Shown one piece after another: positions 32,100 to 41,129 of a stretch of 45,954 nucleotides of DNA; positions within the stretch are counted from its first letter, which is position 1, and the number at the start of each line of letters is the position of its first letter. The DNA is from Desulfovibrio sp. (lineage in GTDB: Bacteria > Desulfobacterota > Desulfovibrionia > Desulfovibrionales > Desulfovibrionaceae). The DNA lies in the NCBI GenBank assembly GCA_031272405.1, contig JAISTW010000070.1, forward strand, positions 1 through 45,954. The letters run 5' to 3'. The notes under the pieces were generated by a model. The model worked only from the letters and a program-made list of their open reading frames with translations, ran no database searches and was not told where the DNA came from. The translations under genes were made by a program, and so were the position numbers.

Positions 32100-35000
32100 C
32101 GTTGGACATATGCTCCTGCCTGGCCATTGACATCATCAGCTTGATTCTGTTGATCTGGTTGACTTCGCTTGCGCCGGGATCATAATCCAGGGCTATGATG
32201 TTGGCCTGGGGATAGCGGCGCTTGAGTTCCTTGAGCAGGCCCTTGCCTGTTATGTGGTTCGGCAGGCAGCCGAAGGGCTGCATGCAGAGTATGTTGGAAA
32301 TGCCCGCCTCCAGAAATTTGACCATTTCCGCGACCAGCAACCAGCCTTCCCCCGTCTGATGCCCAAGGGAAATCAGATTTCTGGTTTTCTTGCGCAACTC
32401 GCTGAAACGCAGCGGCGCGGTGAAACGCCTGCTGCGCCGAAATCCGAAACGCATCGCCCAACGCGTGAACTCCAGGATGAATATCCCCGTCAGACCGGAA
32501 AGGCAGTCGCTCCACGAGCCGGCCAAATATTTGTAATTGAACACATGGTCGTAAAAACAGTACAGGGCGAAGTCCATTAGATCCGTCACCACGGCTTCCC
32601 CGCCTTCCTTCTCCACAATCTCCGCGGCCTTGTTGTTGGCGTCCGGATGGTATTTAAGCAGTATTTCGCCCACCAGCCCCACCTGGGGTCTGCGTTCCTC
32701 CGTGGCAAGAGGCAATCTGTCAAAAGCCCTGATCATGGCCAGCATGGTGAAATCAAAACGGAACATATTGCCCGAGAGGATGCATTTCTTCCCCTTCAGG
32801 GCCCATTCCTCGGCAAGGCGCGCGGCGCTGCCGGGCACGGCCTCGTAAGGAACAACCCTGTGCAGCATGCGCATCAGGGCATCTCCCAATTGTCCGGCCA
32901 TGATGAAACGGCGCAGCATCTTGCCCGAAAGCCTGAACGCGCTGTCTTTCTCGTTGACGTTGGTAATGAAGGACAATATGGGGATATCGGCCATGCCGCT
33001 GTCGTGCAGGGCCTTGCGCAGAAAAGCGATATAATTCGTCGCCCGGCAACCGCCGCCGGTTTGGGAAATCATCAGGGCCACGCGCCCGCGGTCGAAACGC
33101 CCGCTGCGCAAAGCCTGCAACAATTGCCCGACAACGACTATCGCCGGAAAGCAGGCGTCGTTGTTGACGTGGCGCAAGCCCAGCTCGATGGCTTCCCTGT
33201 CCACGGACGGCAACTGCACGGCCGTGTAGCCGTCCGCCGCAAAGACCGTTTCGAGAAACTGGAAATGTATCGGCGACATTTGCGGGATGAGTATGGTATG
33301 GGTTTTTTTCATCTGCTCGGTAAAAGCGGGCGGGGCTTTGTAGCCGTTGAGCGAGGACGTCTCGTCCCTGTTCTTTGCCCGCCATTCCCGCAGCGCCGCC
33401 AAGAGGGAACGGATGCGTATTTTTGCCGGCCCCAGGTTCATCCCTTCGTCAATTTTTATCTGCGCGTAAATGCGGCCGTTGTGCGTTACAATTTCCTCCA
33501 GTTGATCGGCCGTGATGGCATCCAGACCGCAGCCGAAGGATATGAGCTGCAGGACAGCCAGATTTTCGGCGGCGGCCACAAACGCCCCCGCCCTGTAAAG
33601 GCGGGAATGATACGTCCATTGATCCACGACCCGCAGCGGCCCGGGATCCGGCATGAGATGCGCGACGGAATCCTCTGTCAGCACGGCCATCCCGCAGGCC
33701 GTTATCAATTCCGCTATGCCGTGATGCACCTCTGGGTCGACATGATAGGGATGTCCGGCCAGCACGATGCCGTACCCGCCCGACTGTTCCAGAGCGGCCA
33801 GGGTTCTTTCCCCGGCCATGCGCATGTCTTCCTTGTAACGATCCCATTCTTTGAAACCGGCATCCACCGCCCGTTCCAGTTCGTTTGCGGGAATATCCGC
33901 GAACAGCGGCAATGTCCGCAGTCTTTTGGGCAGCGCTTCTCTGTCCAGAGGGAGAAAATCGTGGACAAGAGTTATGCCGCGCTTCTGCAGCGCGCCGATG
34001 TTCTTGGCGAGGAGTTCGGGATAACCGATGACGACGGGGCAGTTATACGTGCCCGCCTGGCTGTTGAAGTCCCGCCTTTCATTGGGCAGGCAGGGGTAAA
34101 ATATCCGCTTGATTCCGCGTTCGGCCAAATCCAGAATGTGTCCGTGCGCCAGTTTGGCGGGATAACACACCGTCTGCGAGGGAATGGTTTCGTAGCCCCG
34201 GAAATACAAATCCTTTGACGAGGGGGAGGACAATTCCACCCTGAAGCCCAGCATTGTAAACAAGGTGAACCAGAGCGGGTAATTCTCATAAATGTTCAGT
34301 ATGCGCGGAATGCCTATGCTGCCTCTTTTCGCCCGGCTTTCGGGCAGAGGAGAATAGGTTTTGAAAAGCCGTTCGTACTTGTACCCGTACAGGTTCGGCA
34401 GGTCATTGGCCCTCGCGCCGGCCCCGCGTTCACACCGGTTTCCCGAAATGAAACGCCGCTTGTCGGGAAAAACGCAAACCGTCAACAGACAGGCGTTTCC
34501 ACACAGACGGCAACGGGCATGGCGCGTTTGCATGGAAAACATCTCGGCTTCCTGAGGATTCAACAGCCGCGTGTTTTCCCCCGCCGGCCCGCGATCCCGC
34601 GCGATAAGCGCCGCGCCGAAAGCCCCCATAAGCCCCGCGATGGAAGGACGGGTGACGTTGCGTCCGAGTTGCAGCTCAAGAGCGCGCAACAGGGCGTCGT
34701 TGGCGAAAGCCCCGCCCTGCGCCACGACATGCTGCCCCAGTTCGTCCACATGGCTTATCTTTATCACCTTGTAGCAGGCGTTGCGCACCACGGCATAGGA
34801 CAGTCCGGCGGCGATATCCCCGACGTCTACGCCTTCCTTCTGGGCCTGCTTGACTTTCGAATTCATAAAAACGGTGCACCGCGTGCCCAGATCCACCGGT
34901 TTGGACGCCTTGAGCGCGGCCTGCACGAATTGGGGCAGCGGCATTTGCAGGGAATCGGCAAAATTTTCAATAAAGGACCCGCACCCGGCCGAACACGCCT

Positions 35001-36330
35001 CATTGAGCTGGATGCGCGTTATCACCCCCTTGTCTATCCGCATGCATTTGATGTCCTGACCGCCTATATCCAGAACGAAACTCACGTCCGGATTGAAAAA
35101 ACGCGCCGCGGCGAAATGGGCCACGGTTTCCACCTCGTCTATGTCCGCCCGCAGCGCGGCGCAGAGCATGGCGCTGCCGTATCCGGTGACGGCGGCGGCG
35201 CGAATGACAAGACCGGCGTTTTTGCGGGCGTATATTTCTTTCAGAATCTGTATGGCGGCGGCAAGCGGCTCCCCCTTGTTGGCGCCGTACCAGGAATAGA
35301 TGAGACGTCCCTGGGCGTCTATCAACGCCGTCTTTATGGTGGTGGAACCGCTGTCGAATCCCAGCCAGGCGTCGCCGACGCAATTTTCCAGAGGGCGGCG
35401 AAGCACATCGTCGCCTTTGTGCCGCTGCACAAAGGCGACGTGCTCATCCTCGGAAGCAAAAAGCGGGGCCAGGGATTCGCCGACGCAAGCCGGCTGTTTT
35501 TCGAGAAGAGCGGCGAGCCCGACAAGGGAAGTCTTTTGGACGCGACCCTGCGAGGCGTGGAGCGCCGCGCCCATCGCGACAAAATACTGCGCGTTTTCCG
35601 GAAGGACGAAGCGCGAAACGTCTTTCAGGGTGGCTTCAAAGGCGTCGCGCAGAGACTTCAGAAAGGTCAGGGGCCCTCCCAGAAAAACGACTTTGCCCCT
35701 GATGCTTCTCCCCCGGGCAAGGCCACTGACCGTCTGTATGACGACCGCCTGCATTATGGAAGCGGCAATGTTTTCCCGCGAGCACCCTTCATTGAGCAGG
35801 GGCAACACGTCCGTTTTGGCGAAAACGCCGCAACGCGACGCAATGGGGTAAACTGTGCCGTGTTTCAGGGCGAGTTCATCAAGACCGGCGGGATCGGTCT
35901 GCAGAAACGCCGCCATCTGATCAATGAAGGCGCCGGTGCCTCCGGCGCAGGTCTCGTTCATCCGCTGATCCAGGCCGCCGCTCAGAAAGGTGAGCTTGGC
36001 GTCTTCACCGCCAAGCTCTATGACGACATCGGCATCGGGAATGAATTTACGGATGCACTCACCAGAAGCAAGCACCTCCTGGGTGAAAGGGATATTCAGT
36101 TCCTGGGACAGAGAAATGGCGCCTGAACCGCTGACGCTCATGTTCCACGGGCAATCCGGGAAAGATTCGGCGATTTCCGCCAGCATGGAGGCCGCGCGCT
36201 CGCGCACCTCGGAAAAATGACGCAGATATTTCTTGAACAGGATGCTCCCGTCCGCCCCAAGGACGACAGCTTTCACAGTGGTCGAACCAATGTCGAGCCC
36301 GATATGTATTGGCCGCATGCTACGACTCAT
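32077..36330 (-). CDS. Giant double activase: 2-hydroxyacyl-CoA dehydratase activator-like fusion
   Basis: 1417 residues. Two BadF/HgdC-type ATPase domains come first. Domain 1 has DIGSTTVKA (from residue 13), GGEDAKLTF and NETCAGGTGAFID; domain 2 has DSGSTTIKT near 325, GGQDIKCMRID and NEACSAGCGSFIEN. Each has a second downstream cysteine (SRCGVF, TRCTVF), matching the pair that holds the [4Fe-4S] cluster in HgdC dimers. From about residue 672 comes a DUF2229-type domain (GIPRILNIYENYPLWF, QTVCYPAKLAHGH), then a C-terminal region related to the dehydratase-like family. No dehydratase subunits lie nearby, so the target is unknown. ATG at 36330 overlaps the upstream gene by 11 nt; ATG at 36318 is an alternative. 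It is probably the last gene of the flagellar transcript. Confidence 0.88.
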   Translation of the reverse strand: MSRSMRPIHIGLDIGSTTVKAVVLGADGSILFKKYLRHFSEVRERAASMLAEIAESFPDCPWNMSVSGSGAISLSQELNIPFTQEVLASGECIRKFIPDADVVIELGGEDAKLTFLSGGLDQRMNETCAGGTGAFIDQMAAFLQTDPAGLDELALKHGTVYPIASRCGVFAKTDVLPLLNEGCSRENIAASIMQAVVIQTVSGLARGRSIRGKVVFLGGPLTFLKSLRDAFEATLKDVSRFVLPENAQYFVAMGAALHASQGRVQKTSLVGLAALLEKQPACVGESLAPLFASEDEHVAFVQRHKGDDVLRRPLENCVGDAWLGFDSGSTTIKTALIDAQGRLIYSWYGANKGEPLAAAIQILKEIYARKNAGLVIRAAAVTGYGSAMLCAALRADIDEVETVAHFAAARFFNPDVSFVLDIGGQDIKCMRIDKGVITRIQLNEACSAGCGSFIENFADSLQMPLPQFVQAALKASKPVDLGTRCTVFMNSKVKQAQKEGVDVGDIAAGLSYAVVRNACYKVIKISHVDELGQHVVAQGGAFANDALLRALELQLGRNVTRPSIAGLMGAFGAALIARDRGPAGENTRLLNPQEAEMFSMQTRHARCRLCGNACLLTVCVFPDKRRFISGNRCERGAGARANDLPNLYGYKYERLFKTYSPLPESRAKRGSIGIPRILNIYENYPLWFTLFTMLGFRVELSSPSSKDLYFRGYETIPSQTVCYPAKLAHGHILDLAERGIKRIFYPCLPNERRDFNSQAGTYNCPVVIGYPELLAKNIGALQKRGITLVHDFLPLDREALPKRLRTLPLFADIPANELERAVDAGFKEWDRYKEDMRMAGERTLAALEQSGGYGIVLAGHPYHVDPEVHHGIAELITACGMAVLTEDSVAHLMPDPGPLRVVDQWTYHSRLYRAGAFVAAAENLAVLQLISFGCGLDAITADQLEEIVTHNGRIYAQIKIDEGMNLGPAKIRIRSLLAALREWRAKNRDETSSLNGYKAPPAFTEQMKKTHTILIPQMSPIHFQFLETVFAADGYTAVQLPSVDREAIELGLRHVNNDACFPAIVVVGQLLQALRSGRFDRGRVALMISQTGGGCRATNYIAFLRKALHDSGMADIPILSFITNVNEKDSAFRLSGKMLRRFIMAGQLGDALMRMLHRVVPYEAVPGSAARLAEEWALKGKKCILSGNMFRFDFTMLAMIRAFDRLPLATEERRPQVGLVGEILLKYHPDANNKAAEIVEKEGGEAVVTDLMDFALYCFYDHVFNYKYLAGSWSDCLSGLTGIFILEFTRWAMRFGFRRSRRFTAPLRFSELRKKTRNLISLGHQTGEGWLLVAEMVKFLEAGISNILCMQPFGCLPNHITGKGLLKELKRRYPQANIIALDYDPGASEVNQINRIKLMMSMARQEHMSNATAGRRG

Positions 36331-36754
36331 TGTTCGCTTCTTGCGCAAGAATAAGCTCTACCTCATCCACGCCGAGGCCGGCGTTTTTGGCTATCTGTTC
36401 GCAGGTGAGGCCCTTTCGGCGGCCGTTCTGGATGATCTCGCGCAAAAACCGGGGGGAACGGCGCACCTCGTCCGCCTGCTCCACAAGACGGCGAAGCGTC
36501 TTCGCTCTCTCCTCCAATTTCTCGTCGAGATTGCGCAGTTCTGCCTGGCGCTGGGCGAAACTCGCCACTATTTCCCGTTCCAGGCGGGCATTCGTCTCTA
36601 TTCTGGCCAGCAGAGCGTCCTGATTGCCCTGCAGGGCGTTAAGCAAGGTTTCGGAACGCTTCAATCTGCTGAAAAAAAAGAAAATCCCACCCAGCACAAT
36701 CAACTCGAGCAGGACAAAAAGGCCGATAACAGCAAAGTATATTGTTTCAGTCAT
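36320..36754 (-). CDS. Membrane-anchored coiled-coil protein (DUF2802-like)
   Basis: 144 residues. One N-terminal transmembrane helix (IYFAVIGLFVLLELIVLGGI) is followed by a charged coiled coil at about 32-95 (rich in Glu, Arg, Leu, Gln), then a small helix-turn-helix-like end (REIIQNGRRKGLTCEQIAKN). This build matches DUF2802 proteins found beside flagellar and chemotaxis genes in other bacteria. The function is not established. It lies 8 nt after the next small gene and overlaps the activase start. The ribosome site is weak. Confidence 0.65.
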   Translation of the reverse strand: MTETIYFAVIGLFVLLELIVLGGIFFFFSRLKRSETLLNALQGNQDALLARIETNARLEREIVASFAQRQAELRNLDEKLEERAKTLRRLVEQADEVRRSPRFLREIIQNGRRKGLTCEQIAKNAGLGVDEVELILAQEANNES

Positions 36755-36762
36755 GGCGCGAC

Positions 36763-37086
36763 TTATACTTTCATGTTCAGCAGATTGCCGACCAGAGGAG
36801 AAATCGGCGGCGGCGTCTCCTCGTCAGGCCGACGGGCCTGCGTCATCCGTCTGGCGCGGCGGCCGCCGAACGGTGGTTTCCGTTTTTCACCCTGTCTGTC
36901 GGCAACAAGAGGAGGGTCTGTTTTTTCTGTTTTTTCAACCTGTTGTTGTTCCTGTTTGACCATTTCGGCGGCCAGCGCCCGCGAAAGTGCAAGGGCCGCC
37001 TGCGGGGCCACCGCGGCGGAATTGGCAAACGGCGTGGCTAAAGCCGTCTGGGCATAGAGCACGGCCATTGTGGCGTCCACGCTCAC
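36763..37086 (-). CDS. Hypothetical protein, basic and proline-rich C-terminus
   Basis: 107 residues that I do not recognise. The first half is an Ala-rich helix (ALATPFANSAAVAPQAALAL); the middle is charged (KQEQQQVEKTEK); the last third is basic and proline-rich (RKPPFGGRRARRM, TPPPISPLVGNLLNMKV). No signal peptide or membrane helix. The GTG start at 37086 follows AGGGG. It lies between fliL and the DUF2802-like gene with short gaps, so it is probably a clade-specific flagellar-operon protein. A coding origin is supported by the ribosome site and operon fit only. Confidence 0.55.
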   Translation of the reverse strand: MSVDATMAVLYAQTALATPFANSAAVAPQAALALSRALAAEMVKQEQQQVEKTEKTDPPLVADRQGEKRKPPFGGRRARRMTQARRPDEETPPPISPLVGNLLNMKV

Positions 37087-37133
37087 GGCATTCCCCTTTT
37101 CATGACGCTTGGAACATCATGGAGGCCGAAGCC

Positions 37134-37817
37134 TTATTCACTCAAATAACTTTCAAACAATATGTCCTCAATCTGCCCCTGGGTCAGATAATTGTTGATG
37201 ACGGCCGTCAAATCTTTTTTAATCGTGGGGGCATTGCCTGGATTTGTCAAATATTCAGGAGTCTTGCTGTGCAAGTAGTAGTAGATGGCGTCCCGCAGGG
37301 AAAGCATCTTGTACTCCATCTCGGAGTTGAGATTCGGCGCTTTGGTCAATGTGGCGAACTTGCACACCAAAAAACGTCCTCCCCCCCGGCTGTCCGCATG
37401 GTAAACAAGAAACGGCGAAAAATCCCTGGTGTAATCGGGGCTGGCCTGTGGGGCCTGTTTTGTGGGAACGACGACGACATCGGGCTTGACGGTCTCCGGC
37501 GGCGGCGGCGGAGTACGCAGAAAAAACCACCAGACGGCGCCCAAAACAGCGACAAGCAACGCAACTCCGCCGCCGGCAAGCACAAGGAGCTTTTTCTTGC
37601 CGCCTTTTTCCGGCTGCTGCTGCGCGTCTTCCATTTCAGGCAAAGACGATTCCCTGGATTCCTTGCCCCGCGCCGGGGGATCCTGCGGTACCCCATCCTG
37701 CAAAAAAGGGGCGTCGCCCAAATCAAGCTGAACTTTTTTCTGTATCAGATCGGAATGTTCAGCGACCTGTACATTGTCAGCCGTCGGGGATTCCTTGACT
37801 CGGCTTTCTTCCGCCAC
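37134..37817 (-). CDS. fliL: Flagellar basal-body-associated protein FliL
   Basis: 227 residues. A charged cytoplasmic tail of about 75 residues precedes a single membrane helix (KKLLVLAGGGVALLVAVLGA), a proline-rich spacer (TPPPPPETVKP) and the periplasmic FliL domain: SPFLVYHADSRGGGRFLVCK, then MLSLRDAIYYYLHSKTPEYL and a final GQIEDILFESYL, matching the family's IRD and last strand. FliL surrounds the stator and supports motor torque. The cytoplasmic tail is longer than usual. The GTG start follows AGGAG. It lies directly after cheY in the operon. Confidence 0.85.
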   Translation of the reverse strand: MAEESRVKESPTADNVQVAEHSDLIQKKVQLDLGDAPFLQDGVPQDPPARGKESRESSLPEMEDAQQQPEKGGKKKLLVLAGGGVALLVAVLGAVWWFFLRTPPPPPETVKPDVVVVPTKQAPQASPDYTRDFSPFLVYHADSRGGGRFLVCKFATLTKAPNLNSEMEYKMLSLRDAIYYYLHSKTPEYLTNPGNAPTIKKDLTAVINNYLTQGQIEDILFESYLSE

Positions 37818-37848
37818 GCCTTGCTCCTGATCCCAGAAAAAAACGAAC

Positions 37849-38229
37849 TCACTGGAATATCTTGTCTATTTTCTGTTTCATTGTGTCCGCGGTGAACGGC
37901 TTGACGATATAATTTGAAACCTTGGCCTGCACGGCCTCAATTATGTTTTCCTGCTGAGCCTCGGCCGTGACCATAAGAAAAGGGATAGCGGCGAACTGCT
38001 CGCTGGCGCGCACCTTGCGCAGAAGATCAATGCCCGTCATTTGCGGCATATTCCAGTCGGAAACGATAAAATCAATTTTTTCGCGATTAAGCGTCTCCCA
38101 CGCCGTCGTGCCGTCATCGGCTTCAACAACGTTGTTGAAGCCGAGCTGACGCAGAATATTGCGGACAATACGCCGCATAGTGGAAAAATCATCCACAATG
38201 AGAACGCGCATGTTGGTATCGTAAGGCAT
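37849..38229 (-). CDS. cheY: Chemotaxis response regulator CheY
   Basis: A 126-residue single receiver domain. The acidic pair is D13-D14 (LIVDDFST), the phosphorylation site D58 (VSDWNMPQMTG), the switch threonine T88 (VTAEAQ), Y107 and the conserved K110 (IVKPF). The sequence is close to classical CheY, which binds the flagellar switch when phosphorylated. AAAGGAG sits 8 nt before the ATG. Location between fliA and fliL supports a flagellar role. Confidence 0.92.
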   Translation of the reverse strand: MPYDTNMRVLIVDDFSTMRRIVRNILRQLGFNNVVEADDGTTAWETLNREKIDFIVSDWNMPQMTGIDLLRKVRASEQFAAIPFLMVTAEAQQENIIEAVQAKVSNYIVKPFTADTMKQKIDKIFQ

Positions 38230-38242
38230 AGCTACATCTCCT

Positions 38243-39043
38243 TTAACAAACCTGGGTTACGTAAATTCCCTCGGCGTAACCGTAGCGATTGACGAATTCT
38301 TTACGCAATCTGTTCAGGGCCTGCGTATGCAGCTGGGAAACCCGTCCTTCGGTGATCCCCATGATCTCGGCCGTTTCCCGCATGGTCAACTCGTCCGTAT
38401 AGTAAAGCGAGAGTACCACTTTCTCCCTTGGTGTCAATCTGTCAATGAGGGCCGCGACTTTTTCGACCATCTCCTGACCCGCCGCGCTGCTGTACGGCTC
38501 GCCCCCGCTTTCCTGCATTTCGCCAGAAATGGTGTCCTGGATGGCGTCCAGCGAGAGCCAGAGCTGATTCTGGAGCGCCTCAAGGCCATGACGTATATCC
38601 CGTATGTCAAGCCCCGTCATATCCTGCAGTTCTTCTTCTGTGGCCTGCCGTCCCTGTTCATGCTCAATTTGACGCATGGCCTCGTCCAGCACGCGGATAC
38701 GCTGACGCAGGGAACGGGGAAACCAGTCGAGCCGACGCAACTCGTCCAGCATGGCGCCACGGATGCGGCTCTCCGCGTAGGTTTCAAAGCGTATGCCGCG
38801 TTGCGCCTTGAATTTTCCCAGGGCTTCCATCAAGCCGAGGGTGCCGGAGCTGATAAGTTCCCCCAACTCCACGCTTCTGGGCAATTTTGCCTTAAGCCGA
38901 ATGGCGAGAAAACGAATTTTCGGCGCGTAATGCCTCACGACAGCTTCCTGCTCCGCAGGCGAAAAATCTTCCCAGGCCGTAGTGCCGGTTTCAAGCGCAT
39001 CCCAAGGTTCTTCTTGCCGCACCTGTTCTGTGCCAGTTTTCAT
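38243..39043 (-). CDS. fliA: Flagellar sigma factor FliA (sigma-28)
   Basis: A 266-residue sigma factor. Region 2 is LGELISSGTLGLMEALGKF and FETYAESRIRGAMLDELRRL with DWFPRS, a clear sigma-28 signature; region 3 is QATEEELQDMTGLDIRDIRH; region 4 has ALIDRLTPREKVVLSLYYTD and the helix-turn-helix TMRETAEIMGITEGRVSQLH. I start at the ATG at 39043, which follows AAAGGA. A longer frame reaches 39130, but its extra residues do not match the family. FliA drives late flagellar and chemotaxis genes. 115 bp separate it from flhG; nothing else recognisable lies there. Confidence 0.93.
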   Translation of the reverse strand: MKTGTEQVRQEEPWDALETGTTAWEDFSPAEQEAVVRHYAPKIRFLAIRLKAKLPRSVELGELISSGTLGLMEALGKFKAQRGIRFETYAESRIRGAMLDELRRLDWFPRSLRQRIRVLDEAMRQIEHEQGRQATEEELQDMTGLDIRDIRHGLEALQNQLWLSLDAIQDTISGEMQESGGEPYSSAAGQEMVEKVAALIDRLTPREKVVLSLYYTDELTMRETAEIMGITEGRVSQLHTQALNRLRKEFVNRYGYAEGIYVTQVC

Positions 39044-39158
39044 GCGAATGTCCTTTCCGGTTTGGCCTCTTCCATACTCATGTTTGCCGCGCCACACGCC
39101 CGCCAGCAGTGACGGCGACGATACTTTCAAAATGCATGTGCCTGTTCAAGCGCCTCCA

Positions 39159-39974
39159 TCATTCCAGTCCAAGAAATTTTTTCCAGAATATCTTGATATT
39201 GCCGTCCTGATTTGTCGGAATTTCCCATTCTGAAATATCCCTGGCCAACTTCGCCACGGCTCTGGCGACAGGACTGTGCTCGAACTCGACCACAAAAGGA
39301 ACCTGACGCATGATGGCTTTGCGCACCGCCGCATCCCGCGGCAGCACGCCGGCCAGATTCAGGGAAACTCCGCTCAAAAAATGGTCGCAGGCCTTGTAGA
39401 GCGAAGTGAACACTTCTTTGGCTTCCTTCTGGTCGGAAGACATATTCACGCAGACGTCGAACTGTTCAACGGCGTGCTTGTGCTTGAGGGTTTTGATAAG
39501 GGCGTAGCCGTCGGTGAGGGAAGTCGGTTCCGGCGACAGCACCACCAAACGCCTCTGCACGGCCTGATCGAAATACAGCACATTTTCGTTGATGCCGGCC
39601 GCGTTATCCACAATCAGGCAATCAATGTCATCCTCCATGCAGTCAAAGGCGTCCAGAAGCTCAAACTTCTGCCCGCTGGAGAGACTGCACAGCTCGGCCA
39701 TGCCCGATGAAGCCGGCAAAATGGAAAATCCGTAGGGAGTCGGGAACAGCACTTCGGAAAGCGGCGCCTCGCCGTTGAGCAGATGAAAAATATTCCTGGT
39801 CGGCGTGAGCCCCAGCAGCACATCCACGTTGGCAAGACCGAGGTCCGCGTCAAGCAGGACGACGCGTTTGCCGAGTTTCGCCAGACAAACCGCCACATTG
39901 ACGGATATGTTTGTTTTGCCGACGCCGCCCTTGCCGGAAGTAACGGAAAACACCATGGGGAATGTGCCGCTCAT
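39159..39974 (-). CDS. flhG: Flagellar number regulator FlhG (MinD-type ATPase)
   Basis: A 271-residue ParA/MinD-family ATPase. The deviant Walker A is TSGKGGVGKTN near residue 12, followed by VVLLDADLGLANVDVLLGL and the switch region DCLIVDNAAGIN. FlhG (FleN) works with FlhF to set flagellar number and position. I start at the ATG at 39974 because GGAG lies 8 nt upstream; a GTG 9 nt earlier is in frame. It follows flhF by 18 nt. The hallmark order flhA-flhF-flhG separates it from the cell-division MinD. Confidence 0.92.
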   Translation of the reverse strand: MSGTFPMVFSVTSGKGGVGKTNISVNVAVCLAKLGKRVVLLDADLGLANVDVLLGLTPTRNIFHLLNGEAPLSEVLFPTPYGFSILPASSGMAELCSLSSGQKFELLDAFDCMEDDIDCLIVDNAAGINENVLYFDQAVQRRLVVLSPEPTSLTDGYALIKTLKHKHAVEQFDVCVNMSSDQKEAKEVFTSLYKACDHFLSGVSLNLAGVLPRDAAVRKAIMRQVPFVVEFEHSPVARAVAKLARDISEWEIPTNQDGNIKIFWKKFLGLE

Positions 39975-39992
39975 TGATTTCACTCCAAAATT

Positions 39993-41039
39993 TTACTGTG
40001 CCGTCTTCCCCGGAATCTGCCGTTTGAAGATCAAACGCCAGATCAAAGCCTCTGTAGCGGGAACGAGACTTTCCTTGATCTGGGCTCCGAAAGAAAGCGC
40101 CGTTATGGGCATGCCGCTCGCGCAGGCCACGTTGACGATGCTTCCGAAGCATTCCGTCTCGTCCAGCTTTGTCCAGACAATCTCGGTCGGCCTGTCGCTT
40201 TTGTAACGGTGCAAAAACGACTTGACCTGCAGCGGATCAAAAAACGGGGAGAGAACAAGCAGCGTTGTGGCCTCGATTCCCGAAATGCCCATTTCCTCCA
40301 GCCAAGCGGCATAGTTGCGCCCGCTGGGAAGACCCGGAGCGTCGACGAATACGGCGCTCATGCCTCCGCAGGCGTTCAGGCACTGCTCCATGGCCGCCTT
40401 GTCCGGCGCTTCAATATAGGAGAAGTTCGAAAGCTCGGCCCAATGACGCAAAACAAGCCTGCCGTTGCCCCGCAAGCAATCCGCGTTGATGAAGGCGATG
40501 CGGGCCTCCGGTTCATTTTTGCGCAAATGCAGGGCCAGGCGAAGCGCCGTCGTCGTCTTGCCGCTGCCGTAAGGCCCGGTGACTATATACGTCTGCCGGC
40601 TTCCGGAAGATTGTCCCCAGGATTTCACGGGCACCATGGCATACAGACATTCCAGCACGGACGATCCCGGTTCGGCCAGCAGGCGGTTGTACAATTCCAC
40701 AATCACTGCGTCAGACGCCCCTTCCCTCTGCAAATACTCCAGGGCCACGCGCTGGCGCGGACTGAGGCGTTCAAGCTGCATCGCCGGCTTCATCAGGGCG
40801 AAAAGCTGATTTTTTATCTGCAGCCATTCCTTCTGCCACTCGCTGATGCCCGGTCCGTTGCTGTGCGGGAACAGATTCTCGCTGGATTCTCTGTCGACTC
40901 CGGCGGTGATCTCGTGAACGACGGAATTATCCTGAGTGTAGGTGCGGTTGCTCAGTATAACGGCATCCGGACCCATTTCGGCCTTTATTCTGGCCAGTAT
41001 TTCCTGCGACGTCCTGCCGGTGAATGTCTTAACCTGCAT
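39993..41039 (-). CDS. flhF: Flagellar placement GTPase FlhF (SRP-type)
   Basis: A 348-residue SRP-family GTPase. It has an N-terminal B domain (MQVKTFTGRTSQEILARIKA, typical of FlhF), an N domain around 90-145, and a G domain with Walker A GPYGSGKTT at about 153-161. The later motifs are FVDAPGLPSGRNYAAW (DxxG, usually DTAG) and WTKLDETECFGSIVN (TKxD). FlhF recruits early flagellar proteins to the pole. AAAGGA precedes the ATG. The 90 bp between flhA and flhF hold no clear element. Confidence 0.92.
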   Translation of the reverse strand: MQVKTFTGRTSQEILARIKAEMGPDAVILSNRTYTQDNSVVHEITAGVDRESSENLFPHSNGPGISEWQKEWLQIKNQLFALMKPAMQLERLSPRQRVALEYLQREGASDAVIVELYNRLLAEPGSSVLECLYAMVPVKSWGQSSGSRQTYIVTGPYGSGKTTTALRLALHLRKNEPEARIAFINADCLRGNGRLVLRHWAELSNFSYIEAPDKAAMEQCLNACGGMSAVFVDAPGLPSGRNYAAWLEEMGISGIEATTLLVLSPFFDPLQVKSFLHRYKSDRPTEIVWTKLDETECFGSIVNVACASGMPITALSFGAQIKESLVPATEALIWRLIFKRQIPGKTAQ

Positions 41040-41129
41040 GAGTCTTTCCTTTATTTCTCACAATAACGCCTGTGTTCGCTGAATGCCGTGCAATCGCCAA
41101 TAAACCGGACATGCAAAATCAGGGCCATT

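Noticed and set aside
32647-36126. Two plus-strand open frames of more than 500 codons opposite the activase gene
   Set aside because: They mirror the codon pattern of the activase and do not resemble any protein family.
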